Assembly (NCBI GenBank): GCA_027490755.1
Contig: JAIXXL010000004.1
Coordinates: forward strand, 107,644 to 171,643
Direction of reading: 5' to 3'
DNA length: 64,000 bases
DNA from: Betaproteobacteria bacterium
Lineage (GTDB): Bacteria; Pseudomonadota; Gammaproteobacteria; Burkholderiales; UBA3065
Within the stretch, counting starts at the first letter, position 1. Each line of letters begins with the position of its first letter. Made by a program: the position numbers and the translations under genes. Below are positions 44,900-56,116 of this stretch, piece by piece. Under the pieces are notes generated by a model. It searched no databases, was not told the origin of the DNA, and worked only from the letters and a program-made list of their open reading frames with translations.

Positions 44900-46513
44900 T
44901 TACTCGAAGCCCTGCCGGGCCAGGTAGTCGTCGTAGCTGCCACGGTGATCGACGATGCCTTCAGGCCGCACCTCCAGCACCCGTGTTGCCAGCGTGCTGA
45001 CGAACTCACGGTCATGCGAGACGAACACCAGCGTGCCGCTGAACTTCTCCAGCGCGGTGTTAAGCGACTCGATCGACTCCATGTCCAGGTGATTGGTCGG
45101 CTCGTCCATCAGCAGGACGTTGGGCCGCTCCAGCATGAGCCGACCGAACATCATCCGGCCCTGCTCGCCACCGGAGAGCACCTGCACCGACTTGGCGAAC
45201 TCGTCGCCTGAGAACAGCAGCCGGCCCAGGGTGCCGCGGGTCAGCGTCTCGATGTCGGCGCCCTCGTAGCCGCCACTGCGCACGCATCGGCTGATCCAGT
45301 CGACCAGGTTCATGTCGCTGGCAAATTCAGCCGTGTGGTCCTGCGCGTAGTAGCCCAGGCGCGCCTTCTCTGCCCATTTCAGCTTGCCCTTGCCGTGCAG
45401 TTCGCCAGCCATCAGGCGCAGCAGCGTGGTCTTGCCGACGCCGTTCTCGCCGACGATGGCGACCCGCTCGCCGGCATCGATGTGGATGCTGAAGCCCTTG
45501 ATCACGGGGGCGCCGCCGTCGTAGGCGAAGGACAGGCCCTCTACCTCCAGCGCCAGCCGATGCAGCTTGTCCTTGTCGTCGTAATCGAAGCGGATGAAGG
45601 GGTACTGGCGCGATGACGGCTTGACGTCCTCGACCTTGAGCTTGTCGATCTGCTTCATGCGGCTGGTGGCCTGACGCGCCTTGGACTTGTGGGCGCGGAA
45701 ACGGCGCACAAACTCCTCGAGCTCGGCGATGCGGTCCTTGGCCTTGCTGTTGGCCGACATCTGGCGTTGGCGGGCCAGCGTCGAGGCCTCCATGTAGTCG
45801 TCGTAGTTGCCTGGGTAGACCTGGATGGTGCCGTAGTCCAAGTCCGCCATGTGGGTGCAGACCTGATTCAGAAAGTGCCGGTCGTGGCTGATGATCACCA
45901 TGGTCGACTCGCGCTGGTTGAGCACGTCCTCCAGCCAGCGGATGGTGTTGATGTCGAGGTTGTTGGTCGGCTCGTCGAGCAGCAGGATGTCCGGGTTGGC
46001 GAACAGGGCCTGGCAGAGCAGCACGCGCAGCTTCCAGCCGGGTGCCACCTCGCGCATCGGGCCCTGGTGCTGCTCCACCGGGATACCCACGCCGAGCAGC
46101 AGCTCGCCAGCGCGCGACTCGGCGGTGTAGCCGTCGAACTCGGCAAAGCGGCCCTCCAGTTCGGCCGCCTTCATGTAGTCCTCTTCGGTCGCCTCCGGGT
46201 TGGCGTAGATGGCGTCCTTCTCCTGCATCACCGCCCACATCTCGGAGTGGCCCATCATCACCACATCCAGCACCCGGTTGTCCTCGTAGCCGAACTGGTC
46301 CTGGCGCAGGTAGGCCATGCGCTCGTGCGGGTCCTTGCTGACGTTGCCGCCGCTGGGCTCGAGCACGCCGCACAGGATCTTCATGAAGGTCGACTTGCCG
46401 GCGCCGTTGGCGCCGATCAGGCCGTAGCGGTAGCCGTCGCCGAACTTTACGCTGACGTTTTCGAACAGCGGCTTGGCGCCGAACTGCTGGGTGATGTTGG
46501 CCGCGACCAGCAT
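44900..46513 (-). CDS. ybiT: ABC-F ATPase, YbiT type
   Basis: A 537-residue soluble protein with two ABC ATPase domains and no membrane part. Walker [15 protein letters not shown] and [13 protein letters not shown]; Walker [12 protein letters not shown] and [11 protein letters not shown]. The first signature is degenerate ([11 protein letters not shown], no LSGGQ), which is typical of YbiT, and the second is [10 protein letters not shown]. The charged interdomain linker (about 240-320) inserts near the ribosomal peptidyl-transferase centre in ABC-F proteins. The role is in translation, not transport. Confidence 0.92.
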   Translation of the reverse strand: MLVAANITQQFGAKPLFENVSVKFGDGYRYGLIGANGAGKSTFMKILCGVLEPSGGNVSKDPHERMAYLRQDQFGYEDNRVLDVVMMGHSEMWAVMQEKDAIYANPEATEEDYMKAAELEGRFAEFDGYTAESRAGELLLGVGIPVEQHQGPMREVAPGWKLRVLLCQALFANPDILLLDEPTNNLDINTIRWLEDVLNQRESTMVIISHDRHFLNQVCTHMADLDYGTIQVYPGNYDDYMEASTLARQRQMSANSKAKDRIAELEEFVRRFRAHKSKARQATSRMKQIDKLKVEDVKPSSRQYPFIRFDYDDKDKLHRLALEVEGLSFAYDGGAPVIKGFSIHIDAGERVAIVGENGVGKTTLLRLMAGELHGKGKLKWAEKARLGYYAQDHTAEFASDMNLVDWISRCVRSGGYEGADIETLTRGTLGRLLFSGDEFAKSVQVLSGGEQGRMMFGRLMLERPNVLLMDEPTNHLDMESIESLNTALEKFSGTLVFVSHDREFVSTLATRVLEVRPEGIVDHRGSYDDYLARQGFE

Positions 46514-46607
46514 GGAAGACTCCGCAAAAGACCCTGCGGCCGGGTGGCCGCGGGCGCCGATGATAACAGCCGGCGGGGAACGGCCGAAGGCGCTTCGGCG
46601 AGCCCGG

Positions 46608-47894
46608 TCAATGCGCCGGGTGGGCCTCGAAGTCGAGGTGACCGTCGATCACCGTGTAATGGACGCGCCCCGTCAGCTGGTGGCCGAGGAAGGGCGAGTT
46701 GCGGCCCTGGCTGCGCAGCGACTCGCGGGTCACGGTCCAGCTCGCCTGAGGATCGAAGATGCAGACGTCGGCCGGCGCACCCTCGACCAGACGCCCCAGC
46801 CCGAGGCCCAGCACGGCCGCCGGACGACTGGTGACCGCGGCGAGCGCCGCCGGCAGTTCCACACCCGCCTGCCGGGCCCAACCCAGGGTCAGCGGCAGCA
46901 GCAGCTCGACGCCGGTGGCGCCCGGTTCGGATTCGCCGAACGGGACCTCCTTGGCCTCGTCGTCATGCGGCGCGTGGTCGGAGCAGACAGCATCGATACT
47001 GCCATCGGCCAGGCCTGCCGCCAGCGCGGCACGGTCGGACTCGCTGCGCAGCGGCGGTATCAGGTGCGACTGGCCATCGAAGCGGGCCAGCTCGGCGTCG
47101 GTCAGGTGCAGGTGGTGGGCGGCGACATCACACGTGATCGGCAGACCCTCCGCCCTGCCGGCGCGCACCAGGGCCAGCCCGGCCGCACTGGACAGCCGGC
47201 ACAGGTGCACGCGCGCGCCGGTGACGCGCATCAGCTGCAGGATGGTGCCGATGGCCAGCGTCTCGGCCACCACCGGGATACCGACCAGGCCCAGCGTGCT
47301 GGCCATGGCGCCCTCGTGGGCGATACCGTTGCGCGAAAGATGCGGGTCCTGCGGGCGCAGCCAGACCGGATAGCCGAAGGTCGACGCGTACTGCAGCGCG
47401 CGCATCAGCACCTGCGTGTCGGTAAGCGGCGCATCGGCCTGGCTGAAGGCGACGCAACCGGCCTCGGTCAGCTCCGACATCTCGGTGATGCCGGCGCCTT
47501 GCAGGCCCGGCGTGAGCGCACCGACCGGGTAGACGCGCGGCCCAGGCAGGTTGCGCGCGCGGAACTTGAGCATCTCGACCAGGCCGGGCTCGTCGAGCGG
47601 CGGGTCGGTGTCGGGTGGGCACGCCAACGCGGTGATGCCACCGGCGGCGGCAGCGTGCATCTCCGACTCCAGCGTCGCCTTGTGTTCAAGGCCCGGCTCG
47701 CGCAGACGCGCGGCCAGATCCACCAGACCTGGCGCGACCACCAGCCCGGCCGCATCGATGACGCGCTGCGCGCCGAAGTCGGCCGGCTCACGGCCGATGG
47801 AGACGACCTTGCCGGCTGCCACGCAGACATCCGCGATGTGGTCGAAACCGCTCGCCGGGTCGATGACGCGCCCGCCACGGATGAGGATCTTCAT
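46608..47894 (-). CDS. pyrX: Inactive dihydroorotase-like PyrC' (PyrX), partner of PyrB
   Basis: A 428-residue amidohydrolase-fold protein. The zinc-binding HxH of active dihydroorotase (normally DxHxHLREPG) is replaced: the sequence reads [34 protein letters not shown] is retained. Such pseudo-dihydroorotases hold the dodecameric aspartate transcarbamoylase assembly together, as in Pseudomonas; an active PyrC should be elsewhere in the genome. Its start overlaps the pyrB stop by four bases. Confidence 0.9.
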   Translation of the reverse strand: MKILIRGGRVIDPASGFDHIADVCVAAGKVVSIGREPADFGAQRVIDAAGLVVAPGLVDLAARLREPGLEHKATLESEMHAAAAGGITALACPPDTDPPLDEPGLVEMLKFRARNLPGPRVYPVGALTPGLQGAGITEMSELTEAGCVAFSQADAPLTDTQVLMRALQYASTFGYPVWLRPQDPHLSRNGIAHEGAMASTLGLVGIPVVAETLAIGTILQLMRVTGARVHLCRLSSAAGLALVRAGRAEGLPITCDVAAHHLHLTDAELARFDGQSHLIPPLRSESDRAALAAGLADGSIDAVCSDHAPHDDEAKEVPFGESEPGATGVELLLPLTLGWARQAGVELPAALAAVTSRPAAVLGLGLGRLVEGAPADVCIFDPQASWTVTRESLRSQGRNSPFLGHQLTGRVHYTVIDGHLDFEAHPAH

Positions 47895-48847
47895 GCGGCG
47901 CCCCCGATCAGCAGGTTCATCACCGCCATGCGCACCGCGATGCCGAACGTCACCTGCGGCAGGATCACCGCCTGCGGACCATCCGCCACCGCCGAGTCGA
48001 TCTCGACACCACGGTTCATCGGGCCAGGGTGCATGACGATGGCATCGGGCGCTGCTCGTGCCAGCTTCTCCGGGGTCAGGCCATAGTTCTTGAAGTACTC
48101 GCCGGCCGATGGCAGTAGCGAGCCCTTCATGCGTTCGTTCTGCAGGCGCAGCATCATCACCACATCCACACCCTGCAACCCCGCGTTCATATCGTGGCAG
48201 ACGCGCACGCCGAGTTCCTCGATACCAGCCGGCAGCAGGGTGCGCGGCGCCACCACGCGGATGTCGCGAACCCCCAGCGTGCGCAGGGCGTGGATCTCAG
48301 ACCGCGCCACCCGGCTGTGCAACACATCGCCGACGATGGCCACCGACAGCGGCGCGAAGTCGCCCTTGAACTGGCGGATGGTGAACATGTCGAGCAACCC
48401 CTGGGTCGGGTGCGCGTGGCGCCCGTCGCCGGCATTCACCACCGCGATGTGCGGCCGCACGTGGCGGGCGATGAAGTGCGCCGCGCCACTGGCGGCGTGG
48501 CGCACTACGAACAGGTCCGCGTCCATCGCCTCGAGGTTCTGCACGGTGTCGAGCACCGTCTCGCCCTTGCTCTGGCTGCTGGTCGCCACGTTGAGGCTGA
48601 TCACGTCAGCCGAGAGGCGTTTGGCGGCGATCTCGAAGGTGGTGCGGGTGCGCGTGGACGACTCGAAGAACAGGTTGAAGACGGTCTTGCCACGCAGCAG
48701 CGGCAGCTTCTTGGATTCGCCCTCACCGACGCTGACGAAGCCGCCCGCGGCGTCGAGGATCTGCAGCAGGACCTCGCGCGGCAAGCCCTGCAGCGTGAGC
48801 AGATGGCGCAGGCGGCCGTCGGCGGTGAGCTGATCTGTGGCGCTCAC
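47891..48847 (-). CDS. pyrB: Aspartate carbamoyltransferase catalytic chain
   Basis: A 318-residue enzyme that joins carbamoyl phosphate and aspartate in the second step of pyrimidine synthesis. The carbamoyl-phosphate loop is [12 protein letters not shown], followed by [12 protein letters not shown] and [14 protein letters not shown]. The chain is catalytic only; no PyrI regulatory subunit is present, consistent with the class that pairs with an inactive PyrC. It overlaps both neighbours (ruvX and pyrX) by four bases. Confidence 0.96.
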   Translation of the reverse strand: MSATDQLTADGRLRHLLTLQGLPREVLLQILDAAGGFVSVGEGESKKLPLLRGKTVFNLFFESSTRTRTTFEIAAKRLSADVISLNVATSSQSKGETVLDTVQNLEAMDADLFVVRHAASGAAHFIARHVRPHIAVVNAGDGRHAHPTQGLLDMFTIRQFKGDFAPLSVAIVGDVLHSRVARSEIHALRTLGVRDIRVVAPRTLLPAGIEELGVRVCHDMNAGLQGVDVVMMLRLQNERMKGSLLPSAGEYFKNYGLTPEKLARAAPDAIVMHPGPMNRGVEIDSAVADGPQAVILPQVTFGIAVRMAVMNLLIGGAA

Positions 48848-49254
48848 CGCTGCTCGAACCAGGTCTGCAGGATGGCCTGCGCAGCTACGCTGTCGAGCAC
48901 CGCCTTGCGGCGCTGCGCGTCGAGCCCGGCGGCAGCCAGGTCGGCCTCGGCCACGGCCGACGAGTAGGACTCGTCGACGAGGTCGGCGGTGAGCCCAAAG
49001 CGCCCCTCGAGCTGGCGCGCGAACTTTCGGCAGCGCTCATTCATGGGGTGGGTCTCCTGTCCGGGGGCAGGCAGCCCGACCACGGCATGGCCAGGCTTCC
49101 ACTCATCGATCAGGCGGGCGATGGTGGCGAAGCGGGTCTCGTTGTCGCGAGCGTCGATGGTCTGCAGCGGATGGGCCGAACGGAGAGCCAACTCACCCAC
49201 CGCCACGCCGATACGGCGTTCGCCGAAGTCGAAGGCGAGGACGGTCCCCGCCAT
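48844..49254 (-). CDS. ruvX: Holliday-junction resolvase-like RuvX (YqgF)
   Basis: A 136-residue RNase H-fold nuclease. It opens [17 protein letters not shown] (first acidic strand), with [15 protein letters not shown] in the middle and [13 protein letters not shown] near the end. It is thought to process the 5' end of 16S rRNA and/or branched DNA. ATG 49254 is chosen since it overlaps the algH stop by one base (TGATG) and gives the family length; a longer in-frame start lies inside algH. Confidence 0.92.
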   Translation of the reverse strand: MAGTVLAFDFGERRIGVAVGELALRSAHPLQTIDARDNETRFATIARLIDEWKPGHAVVGLPAPGQETHPMNERCRKFARQLEGRFGLTADLVDESYSSAVAEADLAAAGLDAQRRKAVLDSVAAQAILQTWFEQR

Positions 49255-49814
49255 CAAGCGTGACCCGCCTCTTCCGACAGGCTGCCCAACTCGATGCCAA
49301 GGAGTGCCAGCGCGCGATCCACGCGCTCGCCGAACGGCGCATCGAAAAGGATCTGCGGGTCGGCCTGCACCGACAGCCAAGCGTTGGAGACCATCTCCTG
49401 TTCCAGCTGTCCGGCGGTCCAGCCGGCGTAGCCCAGGCTGACGATCATCTCTTGCGGTCCCTCGCCGGCGGCGCAGGCCTCAAGGATGTCGCGCGACGTC
49501 GTCAGCGACACCCCCTCACGCACGGACAGACTGGACTGCCACTTGCCGATCGGGCGGTGCAAGACGAAGCCGCGATCGGTCTGCACCGGGCCGCCAAACA
49601 TCACCGGCCGCTCGGCCAGAGCCTGCGACTCGAGGTCGATGTTGATCTGCTTGAACAAGGCACCCATGGTCATGTCGGTGGGGCGGTTGACGACGATGCC
49701 CAAGGCCCCGTCGCCGTTGTGCTCACAGACATAGGTCAGCGTCCCGGCGAAGTGCGGGTCGGCCATGCCAGGCATGGCGATCAGGAAGTGGTGGGTCAGG
49801 TCCAGCGCAGCCAT
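49254..49814 (-). CDS. YqgE/AlgH family protein
   Basis: A 186-residue protein with the family opening [28 protein letters not shown] and [10 protein letters not shown], and the later VFLGYAGW-like [15 protein letters not shown]. The function is unknown; in Pseudomonas algH influences alginate. It is usually upstream of ruvX and pyrBC, as here. ATG 49814 gives the usual length; a start 14 codons earlier is less likely. Confidence 0.92.
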   Translation of the reverse strand: MAALDLTHHFLIAMPGMADPHFAGTLTYVCEHNGDGALGIVVNRPTDMTMGALFKQINIDLESQALAERPVMFGGPVQTDRGFVLHRPIGKWQSSLSVREGVSLTTSRDILEACAAGEGPQEMIVSLGYAGWTAGQLEQEMVSNAWLSVQADPQILFDAPFGERVDRALALLGIELGSLSEEAGHA

Positions 49815-49854
49815 GCGTACATTGTAACGGTCGGGTCGGGTACTGTCGCCGGAC

Positions 49855-49885
49855 ACAAAAAAGGCCGGCAGTGCCGGCCTTTTTC
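49855..49885 (-). terminator. Terminator at the end of the ribosomal cluster
   Basis: On the minus strand the stem GGCCGGCA/TGCCGGCC with a three-base loop is followed by six T. It ends the long ribosomal transcript 21 bases after rplQ and separates it from algH. It could also act weakly in the plus direction (five T). Confidence 0.9.
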
Positions 49886-49905
49886 GCAGCTAAGGGGCGT
49901 AAGCC

Positions 49906-50298
49906 TCACGCAGCCTCGACCTCGACAGCCGCCGACGGTTCCGGCTGGTCCATCAGGCTGACCAGCGCCATCGGCGCGTTGTCGCCCTGACGGAAGCCGA
50001 ACTTGAGGATGCTCAGGTAACCGCCCGGACGCGTGGCGAAGCGCGGGCCGAGCTCGTCGAACAGCTTCACCACCATCTCGCGGTCGCGCAGGCGGTTAAA
50101 GGCCAGACGACGGTTGGCCAGGCTCGGGGTCTTGGCCAGCGTGATCAGCGGCTCGGCGACGCGGCGCAGTTCCTTGGCCTTGGGCAGCGTGGTACGGATG
50201 GTCTCGTAACGCAGCAGGGCATTGGTCAGGTTGCGCAGCATGGCCAGACGGTGGCTGCTGGTGCGGTTCAGTTTTCTCAGTCCATGACGGTGACGCAT
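49906..50298 (-). CDS. rplQ: 50S ribosomal protein L17
   Basis: A 130-residue L17 starting [17 protein letters not shown], with the [18 protein letters not shown] core. It binds near the exit tunnel. It is the last gene of the alpha operon, ten bases after rpoA, followed by a strong terminator. The C-terminal tail (VEVEAA) is short and acidic. Confidence 0.98.
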   Translation of the reverse strand: MRHRHGLRKLNRTSSHRLAMLRNLTNALLRYETIRTTLPKAKELRRVAEPLITLAKTPSLANRRLAFNRLRDREMVVKLFDELGPRFATRPGGYLSILKFGFRQGDNAPMALVSLMDQPEPSAAVEVEAA

Positions 50299-50308
50299 GG
50301 TGGTCTCC

Positions 50309-51286
50309 TCAAGTGCGTTCGAGCCCGACCGGCGGCCAGTTCTCGAGCTTCATACCCAGTGTGAGGCCGCGCGAGGCCAGCACTTCCTTGATCTCGGTGA
50401 GCGACTTGCGGCCGAGGTTCGGCGTCTTCAACAACTCCGCCTCGGTACGCTGGATCAGATCTCCGATGTAATAGATGTTCTCGGCCTTCAGGCAGTTGGC
50501 CGAGCGGACGGTCAGCTCCAGGTCGTCGACCGGACGCAGCAGCACCGGATCGACCTGCGGTGCACGCACCGGTTCGCCCGGGCTCTCGGTGCTCTGCAGG
50601 TTGGAGAAGGTGGACAACTGGTCCATCAGCAGGGTAGCGGCCTGACGCAGCGCGTCCTCCGGATCCACCACGCCGTTGGTCTCGATGTCGATGACCAGCT
50701 TGTCGAGGTCGGTACGCTGCTCGACGCGGGCGGCCTGCACTTCGTAGCTGACGCGGCGAACCGGCGAGAACGAGGCGTCCAGAACCAGAGTACCGATCTG
50801 GCGGGCCTGCAGGCTGTCGGTGCGCAGGTTGCCCGGCACATAGCCACGGCCACGCTCGACCTTGATCTCCATGTTCAGCGCACCGCCCGGGTTGACGTGG
50901 GCGATGACGTGGTCGGGGTTGATCACCTCGACGTCGTGGCCCAGGTCGATGTCGGCAGCCGTGACCACACCCTCACCGTCTTTCTTCAGCTCGATCAGGA
51001 CCTCACTGCGCGTGTTCAGCTTGAACACAACACCCTTGAGGTTGAGCAGCAGGTCGACCACGTCCTCCTGGACGCCGTCGATGGTGGAGTACTCGTGCAC
51101 GACGCCGTTGATGCGGACCTCGGTGGGCGCGTAGCCGGACATGGACGACAGCAGGATGCGACGCAGTGCGTTGCCCAGCGTGTGGCCGTAGCCGCGCTCG
51201 AACGGCTCCATCACGATGCGCGCATGTGTCGGAGACACGGTCTCGACGTCGATGATGCGCGGCTTGAGGAATCCTTCACTCTGCAT
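50309..51286 (-). CDS. rpoA: RNA polymerase alpha subunit
   Basis: A 325-residue alpha subunit. The N-terminal assembly domain (about 1-235) has [18 protein letters not shown] linker follows, then the C-terminal domain (about 250-325) with [12 protein letters not shown], which holds the promoter UP-element and activator contact Arg. It lies between rpsD and rplQ as in other betaproteobacteria. Confidence 0.98.
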   Translation of the reverse strand: MQSEGFLKPRIIDVETVSPTHARIVMEPFERGYGHTLGNALRRILLSSMSGYAPTEVRINGVVHEYSTIDGVQEDVVDLLLNLKGVVFKLNTRSEVLIELKKDGEGVVTAADIDLGHDVEVINPDHVIAHVNPGGALNMEIKVERGRGYVPGNLRTDSLQARQIGTLVLDASFSPVRRVSYEVQAARVEQRTDLDKLVIDIETNGVVDPEDALRQAATLLMDQLSTFSNLQSTESPGEPVRAPQVDPVLLRPVDDLELTVRSANCLKAENIYYIGDLIQRTEAELLKTPNLGRKSLTEIKEVLASRGLTLGMKLENWPPVGLERT

Positions 51287-51336
51287 GGCTTGCTTGCCCT
51301 CGATTGGCGACCCGCCGTGTCACGGCGGGGTCGGAG

Positions 51337-51963
51337 TTACTTGGAATACAGTTCGACGACCAGGTTTTCACGGATGGTCGCGGGCAGATCCACACGCTGC
51401 GGGGCGGCCTTGTAGGTACCCTTTAACGCCTTGGCATCAACCTCGACCCAGTCCGGGAAGCCACGCTGCTCGGCCGACGCGAGGGCGGCCTTGATGCGCA
51501 GCTGCTCCTTGGCGGTCGGCGCGATCTCGATGACGTCGCCAGCGCGCAGCTGGTACGCCGGGATGTTCACGCGGCGGCCGTTGACCAGGATGCCGTTGTG
51601 GCGAACCACCTGGCGAGCCTCGTTGCGCGAGGCGCCGAAGCCCATGCGGAAGGCGACGGTGTCCAGACGGCTCTCAAGCATCTGCAGCAGGCTCTCGCCG
51701 GTCACACCCTTGCGGCGGTCCGCTTCCTTGTAGGTCTTGCGGAACTGGCGCTCAAGCACGCCGTAGATGCGGCGGATCTTTTGCTTTTCACGCAGCTGCG
51801 CGCCGTAGTCCGACAGCTTGACCTGCTTCTGCCCGTGCTGGCCAGGCGCGTAAGCACGACGCTCGATCGCGCACTTGTCCGAGAAACACTTGTCGCCCTT
51901 GAGGAAGAGTTTCTCCCCCTCACGGCGGCACTGACGGCACTTGGCGTCCAGATTTCTTGCCAT
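51337..51963 (-). CDS. rpsD: 30S ribosomal protein S4, zinc-binding form
   Basis: A 208-residue primary 16S-binding protein. C9, C12, C26 and C31 in the N-terminus form a complete zinc site (the C+ form), unlike E. coli S4, which lacks the set. The S4 RNA-binding domain is at about 97-160 ([27 protein letters not shown]). In many bacteria S4 represses its own operon. Confidence 0.98.
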   Translation of the reverse strand: MARNLDAKCRQCRREGEKLFLKGDKCFSDKCAIERRAYAPGQHGQKQVKLSDYGAQLREKQKIRRIYGVLERQFRKTYKEADRRKGVTGESLLQMLESRLDTVAFRMGFGASRNEARQVVRHNGILVNGRRVNIPAYQLRAGDVIEIAPTAKEQLRIKAALASAEQRGFPDWVEVDAKALKGTYKAAPQRVDLPATIRENLVVELYSK

Positions 51964-51978
51964 GTCTTGCTCCAGTCC

Positions 51979-52371
51979 TTAAATGCGACGCTTCTTCGGC
52001 GGACGGCACCCGTTGTGCGGGATCGGCGTCACGTCGGAGATGCTGATGATCTTGAAGCCCACGTTATTGAGCGCACGGACCGCGGATTCACGGCCGGGGC
52101 CGGGGCCCTTGATGCGCACTTCGAGGTTCTTCACACCGTATTCCTGAGCGGCACGGCCAGCATTCTCGGCCGCGATCTGCGCCGCGAACGGAGTCGACTT
52201 GCGCGAGCCCTTGAAGCCGCCGCCACCCGAGGTCGCCCACGACAGCGCGTTGCCTTGGCGGTCGGTGATGGTCACGATGGTGTTGTTGAACGACGCGTGA
52301 ATGTGCGCAATGCCGTCGGAGACGCTCTTGCGGACCTTCTTGCGGACGCGGTTGCTAGCCTTGGTTGCCAT
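51979..52371 (-). CDS. rpsK: 30S ribosomal protein S11
   Basis: A 130-residue S11 with the conserved [18 protein letters not shown] and [14 protein letters not shown], and the C-terminal [18 protein letters not shown] that lines the platform near the E-site mRNA. It lies 14 bases after rpsM. Confidence 0.98.
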   Translation of the reverse strand: MATKASNRVRKKVRKSVSDGIAHIHASFNNTIVTITDRQGNALSWATSGGGGFKGSRKSTPFAAQIAAENAGRAAQEYGVKNLEVRIKGPGPGRESAVRALNNVGFKIISISDVTPIPHNGCRPPKKRRI

Positions 52372-52385
52372 GTCTCAGCCTCTGT

Positions 52386-52748
52386 TTACTTGGTGGCGCG
52401 GATGGCCTTGCGCGGACCCTTCCGGGTGCGTGCATTGGTGCGGGTGCGCTGACCGCGGACCGGCAGACCCTTGCGGTGACGGACACCGCGGTAGCAGCCA
52501 AGGTCCATGAGCCGCTTGATGCTCATCGACACCTCGCGACGCAGGTCGCCTTCGACCGTGAACCTGCCCACCTCTTCGCGCAGACGTTCCATCTCGCTAT
52601 CGGTCAGGTCCTTGATCTTCTTCGAGTATTCGATGCCGGCGGCTTCGCAGATCTTGCGCGCACGCGGACGGCCGATACCGAAGATGGCGGTCAAGCCGAT
52701 CTCGGTGTGCTGGTGGTTGGGGATATTGACCCCTGCGATCCGTGCCAT
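52386..52748 (-). CDS. rpsM: 30S ribosomal protein S13
   Basis: A 120-residue S13 with [20 protein letters not shown] at the start and the basic C-terminal tail ([15 protein letters not shown]) that contacts P-site tRNA. It is the first gene of the alpha operon proper, following rpmJ. Confidence 0.98.
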   Translation of the reverse strand: MARIAGVNIPNHQHTEIGLTAIFGIGRPRARKICEAAGIEYSKKIKDLTDSEMERLREEVGRFTVEGDLRREVSMSIKRLMDLGCYRGVRHRKGLPVRGQRTRTNARTRKGPRKAIRATK

Positions 52749-52781
52749 TTATTGCTACCTCGTGTCAGTAATCGCCTGGGC

Positions 52782-52895
52782 TCAGCCCTGGCGTTGCTTG
52801 TGACGCGCGTCAGCGCAGATCACGCGGACGATCCCGTTGCGGCGGATGATCTTGCACTTGCGGCAGATCTTCTTGACCGATGCCTGAACTCTCAT
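52782..52895 (-). CDS. rpmJ: 50S ribosomal protein L36
   Basis: A 37-residue protein, [14 protein letters not shown] and so on, read directly from the sequence between rpsM and infA. Cys11, Cys14, Cys27 and His32 form the zinc site, so this is the C+ form. It is the smallest gene of the cluster. Confidence 0.96.
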   Translation of the reverse strand: MRVQASVKKICRKCKIIRRNGIVRVICADARHKQRQG

Positions 52896-52915
52896 GGTTC
52901 AACCCTCTCTTCAAA

Positions 52916-53134
52916 TCACTTCGCGCGGAAAACGATCCGCGCACGCGACAGGTCGTACGGCGTAAGTTCAACCGTGACCTTGTCCCCTGGAAGGATGCGG
53001 ATGTAGTGCATACGCATCTTTCCCGAAATATGTCCGAGCACGATGTGCCCGTTTTCCAACTTGACCTTGAAGGTCGCGTTCGGGAGGTTTTCCATCACCT
53101 CCCCCTGCATCTGGATGACGTCTTCCTTGGACAT
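52916..53134 (-). CDS. infA: Translation initiation factor IF-1
   Basis: A 72-residue OB-fold factor that blocks the A site during initiation. It opens [20 protein letters not shown] and has the [19 protein letters not shown] core. ATG 53134 starts two bases after the secY stop; longer in-frame starts lie inside secY. infA between secY and rpmJ is the usual betaproteobacterial arrangement. Confidence 0.97.
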   Translation of the reverse strand: MSKEDVIQMQGEVMENLPNATFKVKLENGHIVLGHISGKMRMHYIRILPGDKVTVELTPYDLSRARIVFRAK

Positions 53135-53136
53135 GA

Positions 53137-54465
53137 TCAACGCCCACCCATGGGCGACATACCCTTGAAATTCGCCTTCTTCAGCAAACCCTCGTACTGC
53201 TGCGACATCATGTGCGCCTGCACCTGCGTCATGAAGTCCATCGAAACCACAACAATGATCAGCAGCGAGGTGCCGCCAAAGTAGAACGGCGTGCCCAGCA
53301 GGACGATCAGGAATTCGGGCAGCAGACACACCGCAGTGATGTAGATGGCGCCGGCCAGGGTCAGACGCATGGTGACGCGGTCGATGTACTTGGCGGTCTG
53401 CTCACCGGGCCGGATACCGGGAATGAACGCGCCGCTGCGCTTGAGGTTGTCCGCCGTCTCCTTCGGGTTGAACACCAGCGCGGTGTAGAAGAAGCAGAAG
53501 AAGACGATCGCGGCCACGTACAGCGTCACGTAGACCGGTTGGCCGGGCGACAGGGCGCCGGCAACATCACGCAGCCAGGTCATGCTCTCCGACTGACCGA
53601 ACCAGCCCGACAGCGTGGCGGGGAACAGGATCAGACTGGATGCAAAGATCGGCGGAATCACGCCCGACATGTTCAGCTTGAGCGGCAGGTGACTGCTCTG
53701 GCCGCCGTAGACCTTGTTGCCGACCTGACGCTTGGCGTAATTCACCAGGATCTTGCGCTGGCCACGCTCGACGAACACGACGAAATAGGTCACCAGCATC
53801 ACTGCGATGAACAGCGCGATGATCAGCGGAATCGAGAACGACCCGGTGCGCCCCAGTTCGAGCGTGCTGCCAACGGCGTTGGGCAGCCCCGCGACGATCC
53901 CGGCGAAGATGATCATCGAGATGCCGTTGCCGATGCCGCGCTCGGTGATCTGCTCACCCAGCCACATCAGGAACATGGTGCCCGCGGTCAGCGTGAGAAT
54001 GGTGGTGATGCGGAATGCGATCCCCGGATCGAGCACCAGACCCTGCTGCGCCTCGAGGGCGATGGAGATGCCAAGCGCCTGCACCACGGCCAGCAACACG
54101 GTGCCGTAGCGGGTGTACCGCGTGATCTTGCGGCGACCGGCCTCGCCTTCCTTCTTCAACGCCTCCAGCTCGGGCGACATCACCGAAGCCAGTTGCATGA
54201 TGATCGAGGCCGAGATGTACGGCATGATCCCGAGCGCGAAGATGGTGAAACGCGACAGCGCGCCACCCGAGAACATGTTGAACATGCCCAGGATGCCGCC
54301 TTGTTGGCTGCGGAACAGTTGCTCCAACACGGTCGGGTCGATACCCGGCACAGGAATGTGTGCGCCCATGCGGTAGACGACGAGCGCGCCCAGCAGGAAT
54401 ACCAGGCGACGCTTGAGGTCGCCCAGCTTTCCTGCCGTTCCGAGAGCGTTCGCCGTGCTAGCCAA
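53137..54465 (-). CDS. secY: Protein translocase subunit SecY
   Basis: A 442-residue channel subunit of the Sec translocon with ten membrane helices. It has the early GRHIPVPG-like [10 protein letters not shown], the plug-region [22 protein letters not shown], and the cytoplasmic loop ending at [13 protein letters not shown] that contacts SecA and ribosomes. It is the inner-membrane component of the spc operon. Confidence 0.98.
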   Translation of the reverse strand: MASTANALGTAGKLGDLKRRLVFLLGALVVYRMGAHIPVPGIDPTVLEQLFRSQQGGILGMFNMFSGGALSRFTIFALGIMPYISASIIMQLASVMSPELEALKKEGEAGRRKITRYTRYGTVLLAVVQALGISIALEAQQGLVLDPGIAFRITTILTLTAGTMFLMWLGEQITERGIGNGISMIIFAGIVAGLPNAVGSTLELGRTGSFSIPLIIALFIAVMLVTYFVVFVERGQRKILVNYAKRQVGNKVYGGQSSHLPLKLNMSGVIPPIFASSLILFPATLSGWFGQSESMTWLRDVAGALSPGQPVYVTLYVAAIVFFCFFYTALVFNPKETADNLKRSGAFIPGIRPGEQTAKYIDRVTMRLTLAGAIYITAVCLLPEFLIVLLGTPFYFGGTSLLIIVVVSMDFMTQVQAHMMSQQYEGLLKKANFKGMSPMGGR

Positions 54466-54476
54466 TGTCGTCTGCC

Positions 54477-54938
54477 TCAGGCCTGAGCGTCGGCAACGCT
54501 GCCGCCGGCCTTCTCGATGGCAGCGACCGCACCCTTGGTGGCGCGGACACCGCTCAGCTTGACGGCGCGATCAATCGAGCCGGACAGGATCACCTTGGCG
54601 GCGGTGCACAGCTGGTCCACCACACCTGCGCGCTTGAGCGCGAGCAGGTCGATCTCGGTGCCATCGACGTGAGCGAGGTCGGACAGACGCACTTCAGCGG
54701 TCAGGCCGGCCGAGAGTGACTTGAAGCCGCGCTTGGGCAGGCGGCGCTGCAGAGGCATCTGGCCGCCTTCGAAGCCGACCTTGTGGAAACCACCGGCGCG
54801 CGACTTCTGGCCCTTGTGACCACGGCCAGCGGTCTTGCCGAAGCCAGAACCGATGCCACGACCGACACGACGGCGTTCCTTCTTCGAGCCCTCGGCGGGC
54901 TTGACTGAGTTCAATTCCATGGCGGGATTCAGTTCCAT
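54477..54938 (-). CDS. rplO: 50S ribosomal protein L15
   Basis: A 153-residue L15 with the flexible basic N-terminal part ([21 protein letters not shown]) and [15 protein letters not shown]. Two start codons are possible: ATG 54938 (GAGG six bases before) and ATG 54920. The first adds a repeat of the initial peptide, MELNPA before MELNS. Most homologues begin at the second. Confidence 0.97.
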   Translation of the reverse strand: MELNPAMELNSVKPAEGSKKERRRVGRGIGSGFGKTAGRGHKGQKSRAGGFHKVGFEGGQMPLQRRLPKRGFKSLSAGLTAEVRLSDLAHVDGTEIDLLALKRAGVVDQLCTAAKVILSGSIDRAVKLSGVRATKGAVAAIEKAGGSVADAQA

Positions 54939-54939
54939 G

Positions 54940-55221
54940 TCAGGCCTCGCACTTCAGGAGGAAACTGGCCGCATTGACCATCCCGCGGTTGGCGGGGGTA
55001 TCTGCGACCTCGACGGTCTGGTTCAGCTTGCGCAGACCGAGGCCGGCGACGCAGGCGCGATGGTTTTGCTTGGTGCCGATCGTGCTCTTCACCAGCGTCA
55101 CCCGGAAGGTGCCGGTCGGCTTTGCCGCCTCAGCCTTGGCAGATGCCTTGGCCTTGGGAGCAGCTTTGGGCGCGGCGGCCTTCTTGGCCGGCTTCTCAGC
55201 AGTGGTCTTTTCGGTAGCCAT
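54940..55221 (-). CDS. rpmD: 50S ribosomal protein L30 with Lys/Ala-rich N-terminal extension
   Basis: A 93-residue protein. Residues about 37-93 are a normal L30 ([47 protein letters not shown]). Residues 1-36 are a low-complexity extension of Ala, Lys and Pro resembling histone H1-like tails. Bacterial L30 is usually about 60 residues. The extension is in frame and its ATG is two bases after the rpsE stop; no good internal start precedes the L30 core, so it is probably translated. Confidence 0.92.
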   Translation of the reverse strand: MATEKTTAEKPAKKAAAPKAAPKAKASAKAEAAKPTGTFRVTLVKSTIGTKQNHRACVAGLGLRKLNQTVEVADTPANRGMVNAASFLLKCEA

Positions 55222-55223
55222 GA

Positions 55224-55739
55224 TCAACCCAGGATGTCTTCGACCGACTTGCCGCGCTTGGCCGCGACCTCGGACGGGGTGTAGACGTTGCGAAGGCCGT
55301 TGATGGTGGCGCGCACAACGTTGTAGGGATTGGTGGAGCCGAAGCACTTGGCGAGCACGTTGCGCACGCCCATCACTTCGAACACGGCGCGCATCGGGCC
55401 GCCGGCGATGATGCCGGTACCTTCGGACGCCGGCTGGATCAGCACGGTCGACGCACCATGACGGCCGATGACCGCGTGGTGGAACGTGCCGTCCTTGAGG
55501 GGCACCTTGACCAGGTTGCGACGCGACTCGTCGAGCGACTTCTGCATCGCCGACGGCACTTCGCGCGCCTTGCCCTTGCCCATGCCGATACCGCCCTCGC
55601 CGTCACCAACCACGGTCAGCGCAGCGAAGCCGAGGATGCGGCCACCCTTGACGACCTTGGTGACGCGGTTGACCGCGATCATCTTCTCGCGGAGGCCGTC
55701 GCCCTTGTCTTCAGTTTGATGCTGATTTCTCGTTGCCAT
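55224..55739 (-). CDS. rpsE: 30S ribosomal protein S5
   Basis: A 171-residue S5 with a double-stranded RNA-binding domain (about 15-80, [20 protein letters not shown]) and a C-terminal domain with [16 protein letters not shown] and [21 protein letters not shown]. It is involved in decoding accuracy and helicase activity at the mRNA entry. Confidence 0.98.
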   Translation of the reverse strand: MATRNQHQTEDKGDGLREKMIAVNRVTKVVKGGRILGFAALTVVGDGEGGIGMGKGKAREVPSAMQKSLDESRRNLVKVPLKDGTFHHAVIGRHGASTVLIQPASEGTGIIAGGPMRAVFEVMGVRNVLAKCFGSTNPYNVVRATINGLRNVYTPSEVAAKRGKSVEDILG

Positions 55740-55750
55740 AGCAGCCCCGC

Positions 55751-56104
55751 TTAGAACTTCAGTCCGCCTTCACGCGCGGCTTCCGCCAACGCCTTCACGC
55801 GACCATGGAATTTGAATCCGCTGCGATCGAACGCGACTTCTTCGATACCCAGCGCCTTGGCCTTCTCGGCGATCCGCTTGCCGACCTGCTCCGCAGCACC
55901 CACGGTGGCCCCGTTGGTGATCGAACCGCGCAGTTCCTTGTCCAGCGTCGATGCACTGGCGAGGACGCTGGCACCATCGGCGGCAATGATCTGCGCGTAG
56001 ATGTGCTGGTTCGAGCGGTTGACCGCCAGACGCACGGCACGCAGACCGCGGATACGCAACCGGGTGCTTCGGGCCCGGCGCAGACGTGTTTGCTTCTTGT
56101 CCAT
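55751..56104 (-). CDS. rplR: 50S ribosomal protein L18
   Basis: A 117-residue 5S rRNA-binding protein: basic N-terminus [35 protein letters not shown] and the terminal [26 protein letters not shown]. It lies 11 bases upstream of rpsE. Confidence 0.98.
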   Translation of the reverse strand: MDKKQTRLRRARSTRLRIRGLRAVRLAVNRSNQHIYAQIIAADGASVLASASTLDKELRGSITNGATVGAAEQVGKRIAEKAKALGIEEVAFDRSGFKFHGRVKALAEAAREGGLKF

Positions 56105-56116
56105 GTTGTCGGCCCC

